Assembly: GCA_051872775.1 (NCBI GenBank)
Contig: JBJEEE010000019.1
Span: forward strand, 1-51,455
DNA: 51,455 nucleotides
Direction: 5' to 3'
DNA from: UMGS75 sp051872775
Lineage (GTDB): Bacteria; Bacillota_I; Bacilli_A; ML615J-28; CAG-313
The translations under genes and the position numbers were made by a program. The notes below the pieces were generated by a model, which was not told the origin of the DNA, searched no databases, and saw only the letters and a list, made by a program, of their open reading frames with translations. The first letter of the stretch is position 1. Every line of letters begins with the position of its first letter. Positions 43,992 to 51,455 of this stretch are shown here, piece by piece.

Positions 43992-45326
43992 ATGAATGAC
44001 CTAACAAAAGGGCGTCCTTTTAAGACTTTATTACTATTTGCTCTTCCAATGATTTTATCAGTTACATTACAACAGTTTTACAATATATGTGACAGCGCGA
44101 TTGCTGGTAAATTCGTATCATCTGAAGCTTTAGCCGCAATATCTAGTACGTATCCGATTACAATGATTTATCTAGCGATTGGTACAGGATTTGGGGTTGG
44201 CGCAAACATTGTAACATCTCGTTTAATTGGTGAAGAAAGAAATGCGGATGCCAAAAAATGTATTTTTACTTCTATCATAACAATAGTATTAGTTGCTTTT
44301 GTCTTGAGTAGTATCGGTCTTATTATTATTAAGTCTCTTATTGAATTAATTAATGTTGAAAGTATCCTAAAAGCAGATGCTACCATTTATTTACAATTTT
44401 ATACGGCTGGTTTAATCTTTCTATTTTTGTATAATATTGTTGCTTCCCTTTTTCAAGCATTAGGTAATTCTAAAATACCTTTATATTTTTTAATTTTTTC
44501 AACCTTATTGAACATTATACTAGATTTAATCTTTGTGATTAGATTTCAATTAGGTGTAAAAGGACTTGCCATTGCAACTTTTTTGTCACAAATGATAGCT
44601 TCTTTACTTTCATTGCTATTTTTATTCTTCTATTGTAAAAGACTAAAAAGTGATAATAAATTACTTGATTTTAAACTATTAAGATTGATATTGCCAATTT
44701 CTATTCCATCCATTATTCAAGCATCAACAATCTCGATTGGACAACTTTTAATTCAATCACTTATTAATACGATGAATTCAGATATTGTTGCTGGATATGG
44801 AGCAGGATATAAACTATGCTATGTCGTCATCAACATTTTTATAACAATATCTAATGCTATCTCTACATTTACATCTCAAAATGCTGGCGCGAAACAATAT
44901 CAAAGGATTAATAAAGGTTTTAAATCTGGTCTTTTAATTTGCGCATGTTTAACCATTATTACAATGGTTTTGTTCTATACGATGTCTGAACCTTTATTAT
45001 CAATCTTTGAAAAGGAAACAGCAACCAAAGCAGTAACTGATGTTGGTAAATTATATATATATACGCTTACTCCATTTTTCTTCACTATGTGTATCAAAAT
45101 TCCATGTGATGGTGTTTTAAAAGGTTCTAAAGATATGTTAAGTTTTATGACAGGTACATTACTAGATCTTGTAATTAGGGTATTGTTTGCATATATTCTA
45201 GTTAAACCATATGGTATAAATGGTATATTTTGGTCATGGCCAATTGGTTGGATTGTAGGAATGCTTTCATCGGTTATTTGTTATAAAGTGGGAAGATGGA
45301 AAAAGCTCATCAATTATTCATATTAA
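43992..45326 (+). CDS. MATE-family multidrug/cation antiporter
   Basis: A 444-residue protein with about twelve membrane helices. The start NDLTKGRP...LLLFALPMILSVTLQQFYN is typical of the family's first helix, and AIGTGFGVGANIVTSR marks the next conserved block. MATE proteins export drugs and organic cations in exchange for Na+ or H+. It has its own consensus promoter and terminator, so it is monocistronic. The ribosome site (AGAAGTGTG) is weaker than in neighbours. It lies next to the RND exporter, but nothing shows a joint task. Confidence 0.95.
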   Translation: MNDLTKGRPFKTLLLFALPMILSVTLQQFYNICDSAIAGKFVSSEALAAISSTYPITMIYLAIGTGFGVGANIVTSRLIGEERNADAKKCIFTSIITIVLVAFVLSSIGLIIIKSLIELINVESILKADATIYLQFYTAGLIFLFLYNIVASLFQALGNSKIPLYFLIFSTLLNIILDLIFVIRFQLGVKGLAIATFLSQMIASLLSLLFLFFYCKRLKSDNKLLDFKLLRLILPISIPSIIQASTISIGQLLIQSLINTMNSDIVAGYGAGYKLCYVVINIFITISNAISTFTSQNAGAKQYQRINKGFKSGLLICACLTIITMVLFYTMSEPLLSIFEKETATKAVTDVGKLYIYTLTPFFFTMCIKIPCDGVLKGSKDMLSFMTGTLLDLVIRVLFAYILVKPYGINGIFWSWPIGWIVGMLSSVICYKVGRWKKLINYSY

Positions 45327-45357
45327 AAAAGGTAAGTTTAATAAACTTACTTTTTTA
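45325..45357 (+). terminator. Terminator after the MATE gene
   Basis: GTAAGTTT (45332-45339) pairs with AAACTTAC (45343-45350) around a short loop, with A-rich sequence before and seven T-rich bases after. It begins at the stop codon. Confidence 0.88.
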
Positions 45358-45413
45358 TTAACTAAAAATGGAAAATTAAAAAGTATAACGTATTATATAG
45401 TTGAGGTGAAACT

Positions 45414-45917
45414 ATGAAGAAAGTACTTTTTATTTTATTAGCTAGTCTAATTTTACTTACCGCTTGTAAAGAAAATAATTATGTAATAACTGATACAAAT
45501 CAAGGTATTAAGGAAAGTTATGACATCTTAGTTGATATTAAAGGAGCAGTAAAATACCCTGGTGTTTATACAATAGAATCTAATGCATTGATAAAAGATG
45601 TAATTGAAATAGCAGGAGGAATACTTATAAATGCTGATGTAAGTAAAATTAATTTAGTCCAAGAGGTCAAACCTAATGAAATGATTATAATTCCATATAA
45701 AAACGTCAGTAATAATACATCTAACAGTAAAATAAACATTAATACTGCATCCATAACAGAATTAATGTCAATACCTAAAATTGGTGAAGCAAGAGCTCAA
45801 GCTATTATTGATTATCGTAATTCAAAAGGAAGTTTTAACTCAATTGATGAACTTTCTAATGTATCAGGAATAAGTGAAACAATTATTAGTCAGATTAAAA
45901 CGTACATTACTATTTAG
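45414..45917 (+). CDS. comEA: ComEA, DNA receptor for uptake, lipoprotein form
   Basis: A 167-residue protein. The signal peptide ends in the lipobox LTAC (C18). A SLBB domain (about 40-95, VDIKGAVKYPGVYTI) is joined by a short Ser/Asn linker to a helix-hairpin-helix DNA-binding domain (about 105-167, ININTASITELMSIPKIG). ComEA binds incoming double-stranded DNA outside the membrane. Bacillus ComEA is held by an N-terminal helix, but here a lipid anchor replaces it. GAGGTG precedes the ATG. TGGAAA and TATTAT (45369-45396, 16-base spacer) may be its promoter. comEB is absent. Confidence 0.93.
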   Translation: MKKVLFILLASLILLTACKENNYVITDTNQGIKESYDILVDIKGAVKYPGVYTIESNALIKDVIEIAGGILINADVSKINLVQEVKPNEMIIIPYKNVSNNTSNSKININTASITELMSIPKIGEARAQAIIDYRNSKGSFNSIDELSNVSGISETIISQIKTYITI

Positions 45918-48075
45918 AACTACTAAGGATTATATATATTTATATACCATAGGTCTTGTTTTATTTATATATTTAATCTTTAATTTAAATTTTTTAAATA
46001 TAATTATTCTCATCATATATATTTTATTTACAATAATCAATAATTATAGATTAACTATGGTAATGGTCGTTATAATGCTACTTACATTTTTTAATATCCT
46101 AGTGAGAAAATCAATATATAGTAGTATAGATTATGGTCAAATAAAAGTATATGCACAGATTATTGATATAAAAGAAACTACCAAGTCCAAGCAGATTACT
46201 ATTTCGAGTCAATATTTAAAGTATATTTTTTATGAAGAAAAAGATATATATAAAGTTGGCGATAAAATTGAAATATCAGGCCTCCTAATTCCTGGTGATT
46301 CAGCTCCTTCTATAAACCTATTTGATTATCAAACTTACTTAGAGTTAAATAATATCAAAGGAATAATCCAAGATCCAAGTGTAAAAGTAGTTTCTAATTG
46401 TTTTTGTCTAGCAAAGATAAGCCAAAAATTACAAACTTATTTTGATAAACATTTTAGTCCTCTTTCTAAAGGATATTTAGAAGCTTTATTAATTGGATAT
46501 AAAGACAACATTGATAATGAAATGAATGATAATATAAAAGAAATAGGTATAAGTCATTTATTTGTTATTTCAGGCTTACATATGGGAATAATTGTCATTG
46601 TATTAAAAAAACTAATGACAATGTTAAAAATTAAAGATAACTATCAGTTTTATTTAATTTTATGTTTTTTTATATTATATTATATAATTACGCTCTTCTC
46701 GCTTTCTATTTTAAGAGTTATGATAGTATTCATTATTTCTAATATGAATAAAAAATATCATTTAAAACTTAAACCTATAAATATATATGCATTATCAATT
46801 ACTTCTATTTTGATAATTCAACCTTATTATCTCTTTTCTTATGCTTTTATGCTCACCTTTCTTACTTCAATGTCACTAGTTTTTATTTCACCTATTTTAA
46901 AGAATAAAGGATTTAAAAGTTTTCTATTAAATAATATCATAATAAGTTTAAATAGTATAGTAGTAACTCTTCCGGTAGTAACATCAATTAATCCTGAAAT
47001 CAACATACTATCAGTATTATACAATCTATTTTATATACCTTTTGTTACATATTTGATGTTGCCATTATCTTTCATTGTTGCAGTTTTACCTTTTTTTAAA
47101 GGTTTTTATGAAATAGTGGTGAAAGGATTCAACTATATAACAATAGGGCTTGCGAGGATAGATATTTTAAGGATTAGTTTCCCTAAAATATCAATTATAA
47201 TAATCATAATATATTATTTGTTATATATATCCATTGTTATTTGTAGAATGAATAAGAAAAGCAAAAAATGTATTACGTTAGTATGTACTATGCTAATATT
47301 ATTATTTTTTTGGAGTAATAAGCAAATCTTTAACTCTAATAATGAAATCATATTTATGAACTTACCTATCGGGGAGTCAACCTTAATCATAAAAGCCTTT
47401 AATCAAGCAAACATATTAATTGATACTGGGGATAATAAAAAAGATGATTTAGAAATTTTTTTAATGAAAAAAGGGATCAAACGTTTAGATTATGTATTTA
47501 TCAGTCATTCTGATTCAGATCATAATGGTAAACTTCATATTTTAATTCAAAAATTTAACATAAAAAATGTTGTAATTACCCCTTATGACCAAGAAACATT
47601 AAAACTGTTAAAAAATTATAAGTATAAAGGTAATATCATTATGATGAAACGAAACGATGAGATAAAATTTCAAAATATCATATTTAAAGCGTTACTTCCA
47701 GATAATGCCGCAGATAATTCTAATGATAATAGTTTGGTGTTAAAGATTATGGCTTTTGATTATAGTATACTCTTAACAGGTGATATCTCCAAAACCAAAG
47801 AAGAAAGTTTAATAAAGTATGAAAAAAATATAAATGTAAATTTTTTCAAAGTACCTCATCATGGTTCTAACACCTCAAGTAGTGATAATTTACTAGCGCA
47901 TTTAAAATATGATTACGCGATATGTATGAATGGGTATTTGAACAGATATAGTTTTCCAACAAACAAAACTATCGATAAATATGATTCAGAAAAATTATTC
48001 ATTACTTCAAACACCAAAACAATAATAATTAAAGTACCAATTTACCGAAAGAAAAAACTGAGATTTTCATTTTAA
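45874..48075 (+). CDS. comEC: ComEC/Rec2, DNA uptake channel
   Basis: A 733-residue polytopic membrane protein. Early membrane helices flank an OB-like DUF4131 region. The competence domain contains the hallmark ISGLHMGI, and the C-terminal metallo-beta-lactamase-like domain has SHSDSDH and VPHHGSNTS. ComEC passes single-stranded DNA into the cytoplasm and its lactamase-like domain probably degrades the other strand. The start is uncertain. A GTG at 45874 overlaps comEA by 44 bases, with AGGAA only 3-4 bases away. No ATG occurs for about 60 codons, so an upstream non-ATG start is likely. A terminator begins at the stop codon. Confidence 0.92.
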   Translation: MKQLLVRLKRTLLFRTTKDYIYLYTIGLVLFIYLIFNLNFLNIIILIIYILFTIINNYRLTMVMVVIMLLTFFNILVRKSIYSSIDYGQIKVYAQIIDIKETTKSKQITISSQYLKYIFYEEKDIYKVGDKIEISGLLIPGDSAPSINLFDYQTYLELNNIKGIIQDPSVKVVSNCFCLAKISQKLQTYFDKHFSPLSKGYLEALLIGYKDNIDNEMNDNIKEIGISHLFVISGLHMGIIVIVLKKLMTMLKIKDNYQFYLILCFFILYYIITLFSLSILRVMIVFIISNMNKKYHLKLKPINIYALSITSILIIQPYYLFSYAFMLTFLTSMSLVFISPILKNKGFKSFLLNNIIISLNSIVVTLPVVTSINPEINILSVLYNLFYIPFVTYLMLPLSFIVAVLPFFKGFYEIVVKGFNYITIGLARIDILRISFPKISIIIIIIYYLLYISIVICRMNKKSKKCITLVCTMLILLFFWSNKQIFNSNNEIIFMNLPIGESTLIIKAFNQANILIDTGDNKKDDLEIFLMKKGIKRLDYVFISHSDSDHNGKLHILIQKFNIKNVVITPYDQETLKLLKNYKYKGNIIMMKRNDEIKFQNIIFKALLPDNAADNSNDNSLVLKIMAFDYSILLTGDISKTKEESLIKYEKNINVNFFKVPHHGSNTSSSDNLLAHLKYDYAICMNGYLNRYSFPTNKTIDKYDSEKLFITSNTKTIIIKVPIYRKKKLRFSF

Positions 48076-48105
48076 GTCATACTATTTAATAGTGTGGCTT
48101 TTTAA
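48074..48105 (+). terminator. Terminator after comEC (left copy of a duplicated terminator)
   Basis: AAGTCATACTA (48074-48084) pairs with TAGTGTGGCTT (48090-48100) around a 5-base loop, with further T. The same 32-base unit, with about four changes, recurs at 49318-49349 after the next gene. Confidence 0.85.
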
Positions 48106-48236
48106 ATATGATGTCATAATATATATATCAGCAAAAAAAGATAAGATAAATAAGTGGAATAGTTTACTGTTATAAAATATAGATAAGCTAAGATAGTATA
48201 TATATTTATAGATAAATTGAAAAGGAGGCTACAGTA

Positions 48237-49247
48237 ATGATAGATAAAAGTTATGTAATGGTAGTAGAAAACATTAAAGAGCAAATTAGAATCGCCCAAC
48301 ATAGAGCAATATTAAATGCTAATAAAGAAATGATAATTTTATATTGGAACATTGGAAAAATAATTAATGAACATAGTGAATGGGGAAATAAATTTTTAAA
48401 TAATTTATCTTTTGAAATTAATAATGAATTTCCATCTTCAAAAGGATTTTCTGTTAGAAATCTTCAAAATATGGCCAAGTTTTATCGAGAGTACCCAAAA
48501 ATAGAATTTGTGCAGACGGTGACTGCACAAATTCCTTGGAGTCATAATTTGGAAATACTACGAGTAAAATCTCAAGAACAAAGACTTTGGTATATTAATA
48601 AGACAATTGAAAATGGTTGGTCCGTAAATATACTTGCTCATCAAATTGATACCAATCTATATGAACGTCAAATTGAACGTAAAAAAGTTTCTAATTTTTT
48701 AACTATATTGCCTCATCCACAAAGTGAATTAGTACTAGAAACAATGAAAGATCCTTATGTATTTGATTTTATTGAGTTAAAAGAAGATACTAAAGAAAAA
48801 GATTTAGAAGAAGCGTTAATTAATAATATGACTAAAGTTTTACTTGAACTTGGTAAAGGTTTTGCTTTTGTGGGACAGCAATATCATTTAGAAGTAGCAG
48901 GCGAAGATTATTATATTGATTTATTATTCTATAACATTAAGTTAAAATGTTATGTTGTAATAGAACTTAAAATTACTGAATTTAAACCCGAATATGCCGG
49001 AAAATTAAGTTTTTATTTAACTGCAATTGATGAAAAAGTAAAAGAAGTAAATGATAATCCGACAATTGGCTTATTGCTATGTAGACATAAAAACAATGTT
49101 GTTGCGGAATACACGATAAAAGATATAAATAAACCAATGGGGGTAAGCAGCTATAGTATTAAAGATTACCTACCAGAAAATCTACAAAAAGATTTACCTT
49201 CAATTGAAGAATTAATAACTATGGTTAAAAAGGAATATAGCTATTAA
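48237..49247 (+). CDS. YhcG-type (DUF1016) protein with PD-(D/E)XK nuclease domain
   Basis: A 336-residue protein. The N-terminal DUF1016 helical domain (about 10-165) reads ILYWNIGKIINEH, SVRNLQNMAKFYREYP and TAQIPWSHN. The C-terminal nuclease domain shows D228 (YIDLLFY), E243 and K245 (VIELKI), the PD-(D/E)XK triad. YhcG-like proteins are found near type I restriction genes and in mobile DNA. Their role is not settled, though Holliday-junction-type and defence functions are proposed. AAAGGAGG (48221-48228) precedes the ATG by 8 bases. No restriction subunits are nearby. It sits alone between two near-identical terminators, a sign of recent insertion. Confidence 0.88.
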   Translation: MIDKSYVMVVENIKEQIRIAQHRAILNANKEMIILYWNIGKIINEHSEWGNKFLNNLSFEINNEFPSSKGFSVRNLQNMAKFYREYPKIEFVQTVTAQIPWSHNLEILRVKSQEQRLWYINKTIENGWSVNILAHQIDTNLYERQIERKKVSNFLTILPHPQSELVLETMKDPYVFDFIELKEDTKEKDLEEALINNMTKVLLELGKGFAFVGQQYHLEVAGEDYYIDLLFYNIKLKCYVVIELKITEFKPEYAGKLSFYLTAIDEKVKEVNDNPTIGLLLCRHKNNVVAEYTIKDINKPMGVSSYSIKDYLPENLQKDLPSIEELITMVKKEYSY

Positions 49248-49317
49248 ATAATATTTTATGTAATAATCATTATTTTGGGTTAATTCAATGAAGGTAATTA
49301 AGTATTTTATTCAAAAA

Positions 49318-49349
49318 AAGTCAGGCTAATTAGTAGTGTGGCTTTTTAA
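49318..49349 (+). terminator. Terminator after the YhcG-type gene (right copy)
   Basis: AAGTCAGGCTA (49318-49328) pairs imperfectly with TAGTGTGGCTTTTT (from 49334). The last 16 bases are identical to those of the comEC terminator. Confidence 0.75.
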
Positions 49350-49366
49350 TTTGTTTGGTTTTAAAT

Positions 49367-49395
49367 TTGATAATATGTTTCTTTTATGTTATACT
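49367..49395 (+). promoter_or_regulatory. Promoter of the Y-family polymerase gene
   Basis: TTGATA (49367-49372), 17 bases, TATACT (49390-49395) preceded by TGT. No SOS box of the GAAC-N4-GTTC type overlaps it. Confidence 0.72.
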
Positions 49396-49416
49396 AATAT
49401 AAAGGAGGATCTAATT

Positions 49417-50916
49417 ATGAATGATTTGTACACATACATTGCAATTGATTTAAAATCATTTTATGCATCAGTAGAATGCGTATATCGTAAACTTGATCCT
49501 CTAACTACAAACTTAGTTGTAGCTGATCTTGAAAGAACGGAAAAAACAATATGTCTTGCAGTATCACCATCATTAAAAAGATATGGTTTACCAGGACGTG
49601 CTAGACTATTTGAGGTAATTCAAAAGATCAAAGAAGTAAATAATGAACGTAAAAAAAGAGTAGGAACATTTACGGGAAAATCATATAATAGTGTTGAATT
49701 AGATACTAATCCTAATTTAGAAATAGATTATGTTGTGGCAACACCAAGAATGGCATCTTATATCAAATATAGTGCTATGATTTATGATATATATTTAAGA
49801 TATATTGCGCCAGAAGATATTCATGTTTATTCTATTGATGAAGTATTCATTGATGCTACAAAGTATTTAAAAACATATCAATTATCCGCAAAAGAACTTG
49901 CCATGAAAATGATTAAAGAAGTCTTAAAAGAAACCGGTGTTACCGCAACCGCAGGTATTGGATCTAACATGTTTTTAGCAAAAGTAGCAATGGATATTGT
50001 TGCTAAACATCTACCTGCTGATGAGTATGGCGTAAGAATTGCTACTTTAGATGAAATGAGTTATCGCAAACTACTATGGGCCCATGAGCCATTAACGGAC
50101 TTCTGGCGTGTTGGTAAAGGATATGCTAAAACTTTGAATGATGTAGGTCTATATACAATGGGTGATATAGCGAGAATATCCCTTAAAGATGAAGATATTT
50201 TATACCGTTTGTTCGGTAAAAATGCGGAATTATTGATTGACCATGCTTGGGGATATGAGCCAACCACAATGGAAGCGATTAAAACTTATCAACCAAGTAA
50301 TCACAGTATTGGAACAGGACAAGTGCTTCATAGTCCATATACATTTGAAAAAGCAGAACTTGTCTTAAAAGAGATGGTTGATAATTTAGTACTTGATTTA
50401 ATCGACAAAAAACTTGTTACCAATCAACTCGTCATATTGATTGGATATGATATTGATAATTTATCAAATCCAACTATTGCAAGTAAATATAATGGTGAGA
50501 TCAAGAAAGACTACTTAGGTCGTTTAATTCCTAAACCAGCTCATGCGATTGTTCATTTGGATCGTTTTACATCATCAGTACGTATCATCATGAAGCGAGT
50601 ACTTGAAGAATACCACCGAGTGGTTGATCCAAGACTATTAATCAGAAGGATTAACATCGCAGCAGGAACAGTAACGCCTGAAAAAGATACATACAAACAT
50701 AATGTAGTACAATTAGATTTATTCAGTAATTATGAAAATATCGATGAAGAAAACGAAACCCAAAAAGTTCAATTAGAAAAAGAAAAAAGAGCACAAGAAG
50801 CAATCTTGAATATAAAGAAAAAATATGGAAAAAATGCCGTAATGAAAGGTATGGATCTAGAAGAGGGCGCAACAACAATTGATCGAAACAATCAAATTGG
50901 TGGACACCGGGCATAA
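49417..50916 (+). CDS. Y-family DNA polymerase, UmuC/UvrX type
   Basis: A 499-residue translesion polymerase. The first catalytic Asp is D11 (IAIDLKSFYASVE) and the second acidic pair is D141/E142 (VYSIDEVFID). An insertion of about 40 residues (about 70-115) before ATPRMASYIKYSA is typical of the Firmicutes UvrX/YqjW group, not of DinB. A clamp-binding motif, QLDLF, is at 432-436. It copies past damaged bases with the sliding clamp. The start is the ATG at 49417, 6 bases after AAAGGAGG. Earlier in-frame codons lie in the promoter. The YolD-like gene follows, the usual partner. Confidence 0.94.
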   Translation: MNDLYTYIAIDLKSFYASVECVYRKLDPLTTNLVVADLERTEKTICLAVSPSLKRYGLPGRARLFEVIQKIKEVNNERKKRVGTFTGKSYNSVELDTNPNLEIDYVVATPRMASYIKYSAMIYDIYLRYIAPEDIHVYSIDEVFIDATKYLKTYQLSAKELAMKMIKEVLKETGVTATAGIGSNMFLAKVAMDIVAKHLPADEYGVRIATLDEMSYRKLLWAHEPLTDFWRVGKGYAKTLNDVGLYTMGDIARISLKDEDILYRLFGKNAELLIDHAWGYEPTTMEAIKTYQPSNHSIGTGQVLHSPYTFEKAELVLKEMVDNLVLDLIDKKLVTNQLVILIGYDIDNLSNPTIASKYNGEIKKDYLGRLIPKPAHAIVHLDRFTSSVRIIMKRVLEEYHRVVDPRLLIRRINIAAGTVTPEKDTYKHNVVQLDLFSNYENIDEENETQKVQLEKEKRAQEAILNIKKKYGKNAVMKGMDLEEGATTIDRNNQIGGHRA

Positions 50917-50929
50917 GGAGAAAGATATA

Positions 50930-51367
50930 ATGAAAAGAACAATTGAAATGTATGAAGATATTATCGATATGCCTAGACCTAAGTCCAAAACCAAAAAACC
51001 AATGAGTTTAACTGAGCGTGCCGCGCAATTTGCGCCATTCGCTGCTTTATCGGGACATAACGAAGAGTTAAGAGAAACAGCACGTTTAACTAGTGGTAAG
51101 ATTGAACTTGATGAAATGGAAAAAGAATTACTTTCGGTAAAACTTAAAACTTTAGAAAGTAGACTTCATGAACAGATAAACATAAGTATTTGTTATTTTA
51201 TAAAAGACCCCAAAAAAGAGGGTGGAAAGTATATTACTATTGATGGTACTATTAAACAAATAGATATGATAAATCAATTGATTATTCTTACCGATAAAAC
51301 CAAAATTCCGATGGATAATGTCATTGAAATAAATTCTAGTATCTTTGATATGTTTGATAGCTTATAA
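50930..51367 (+). CDS. YolD-like protein, partner of the Y-family polymerase
   Basis: A 145-residue protein. The conserved block LTERAAQFAPFAALSGHNEEL (split here as LTERAAQFAPF and AALSGHNEEL) near residues 26-46 and the Glu-rich helix after it match YolD-like proteins, which sit beside uvrX/umuC-type polymerases on phages, plasmids and chromosomes. A UmuD-like accessory role has been suggested. The C-terminal half (about 80-140) looks like a small beta-domain. AAGGAG (50915-50920) overlaps the polymerase's last codons and stop, so the two are cotranscribed. The start is the ATG 9 bases after it. Confidence 0.9.
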   Translation: MKRTIEMYEDIIDMPRPKSKTKKPMSLTERAAQFAPFAALSGHNEELRETARLTSGKIELDEMEKELLSVKLKTLESRLHEQINISICYFIKDPKKEGGKYITIDGTIKQIDMINQLIILTDKTKIPMDNVIEINSSIFDMFDSL

Positions 51368-51455
51368 TTATATGCAAATTTAGAACCTAATTATTCGTTT
51401 TACTGTCAATAACTTTGCAAAATGTCCCAAAAAAAATTAAACATAAGCGTATTCT
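51368..51455. other. AT-rich right edge, no feature seen
   Basis: Eighty-eight bases without an open frame, repeat or hairpin that I can support. The terminator of the polymerase operon may lie beyond the edge. Confidence 0.5.

Noticed and set aside
48114..48302. Minus-strand frame at the YhcG gene start
   Set aside because: It is Tyr/Ile/Leu-rich by AT composition, overlaps the start and ribosome site of the YhcG gene and has no ribosome site of its own.
50061..50914. Open frames antisense to the polymerase and other genes
   Set aside because: They have no ribosome sites or recognisable protein features and lie opposite strongly supported genes.

Overview
The window looks like chromosome from an AT-rich (about 30 % G+C by eye), cell-walled low-GC Gram-positive bacterium, probably an uncultured member of Bacilli near the Erysipelotrichia/Mollicutes branch. 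The evidence is the AT-rich genes with strong AGGAGG ribosome sites, TTGACA/TATAAT promoters often with an extended -10, lipobox signal peptides, the addB-addA, comEA-comEC and mnmA-recD2 gene pairs, a class A penicillin-binding protein, and an MnmA whose N-terminal insertion resembles Mollicutes/Erysipelotrichia enzymes. TGA acts as a stop (for example at the end of tatD), so the standard bacterial code applies. I see no rRNA, tRNA, CRISPR array or complete transposon. Only the right end of an IS3-family element touches the left edge.

Layout. 1-111: end of an IS3-type insertion sequence. 173-4266: a phospholipid operon (PlsC-like, DagK-like, PlsC-like), then TatD and a small HtrA-like lipoprotein protease. 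4321-5518: a TPP riboswitch with terminator controlling ThiT (thiamine uptake) and an unknown four-helix membrane protein. 5547-7875 (minus): class A PBP and a small unknown protein. 8036-11869: a 1277-residue lipoprotein with InlB-type repeats and a glycerophosphodiesterase domain. 12340-16713: zinc-ribbon membrane protein, YchF, CCA-adding enzyme, YhaM. 16793-22530 (minus): two very large paralogous SurA/PrsA-like envelope proteins. 22815: a 29-residue YjcZ-like peptide.

23079-30683: walJ, rlmH, an unknown membrane protein, uvrB, mnmA, recD2. 30859: a small Cys-tailed membrane protein. 31164-34049: M16C metallopeptidase. 34417-40099: addB-addA. 40182-43721: RND-type exporter. 43992-45326: MATE exporter. 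45414-48075: comEA-comEC. 48237-49247: a YhcG-type PD-(D/E)XK protein sitting between two near-identical terminators. 49417-51367: a UvrX/UmuC-type Y-family polymerase and its YolD-like partner.

How the genes fit together. Most are housekeeping: DNA repair and recombination (uvrB, recD2, addAB, Y-family polymerase), DNA uptake (comEA/comEC), tRNA and rRNA maturation (cca, mnmA, rlmH, yhaM) and envelope building (PlsC, DagK, PBP, HtrA-like, SurA-like). The least ordinary parts are the twin giant SurA-like proteins with matching EF-hand-like loops and a WalR-like box upstream, the repeat-rich GDPD lipoprotein with two copies of an apparently undescribed nested domain, an inverted repeat over the PBP promoter and start, and the YhcG gene between duplicated terminators.
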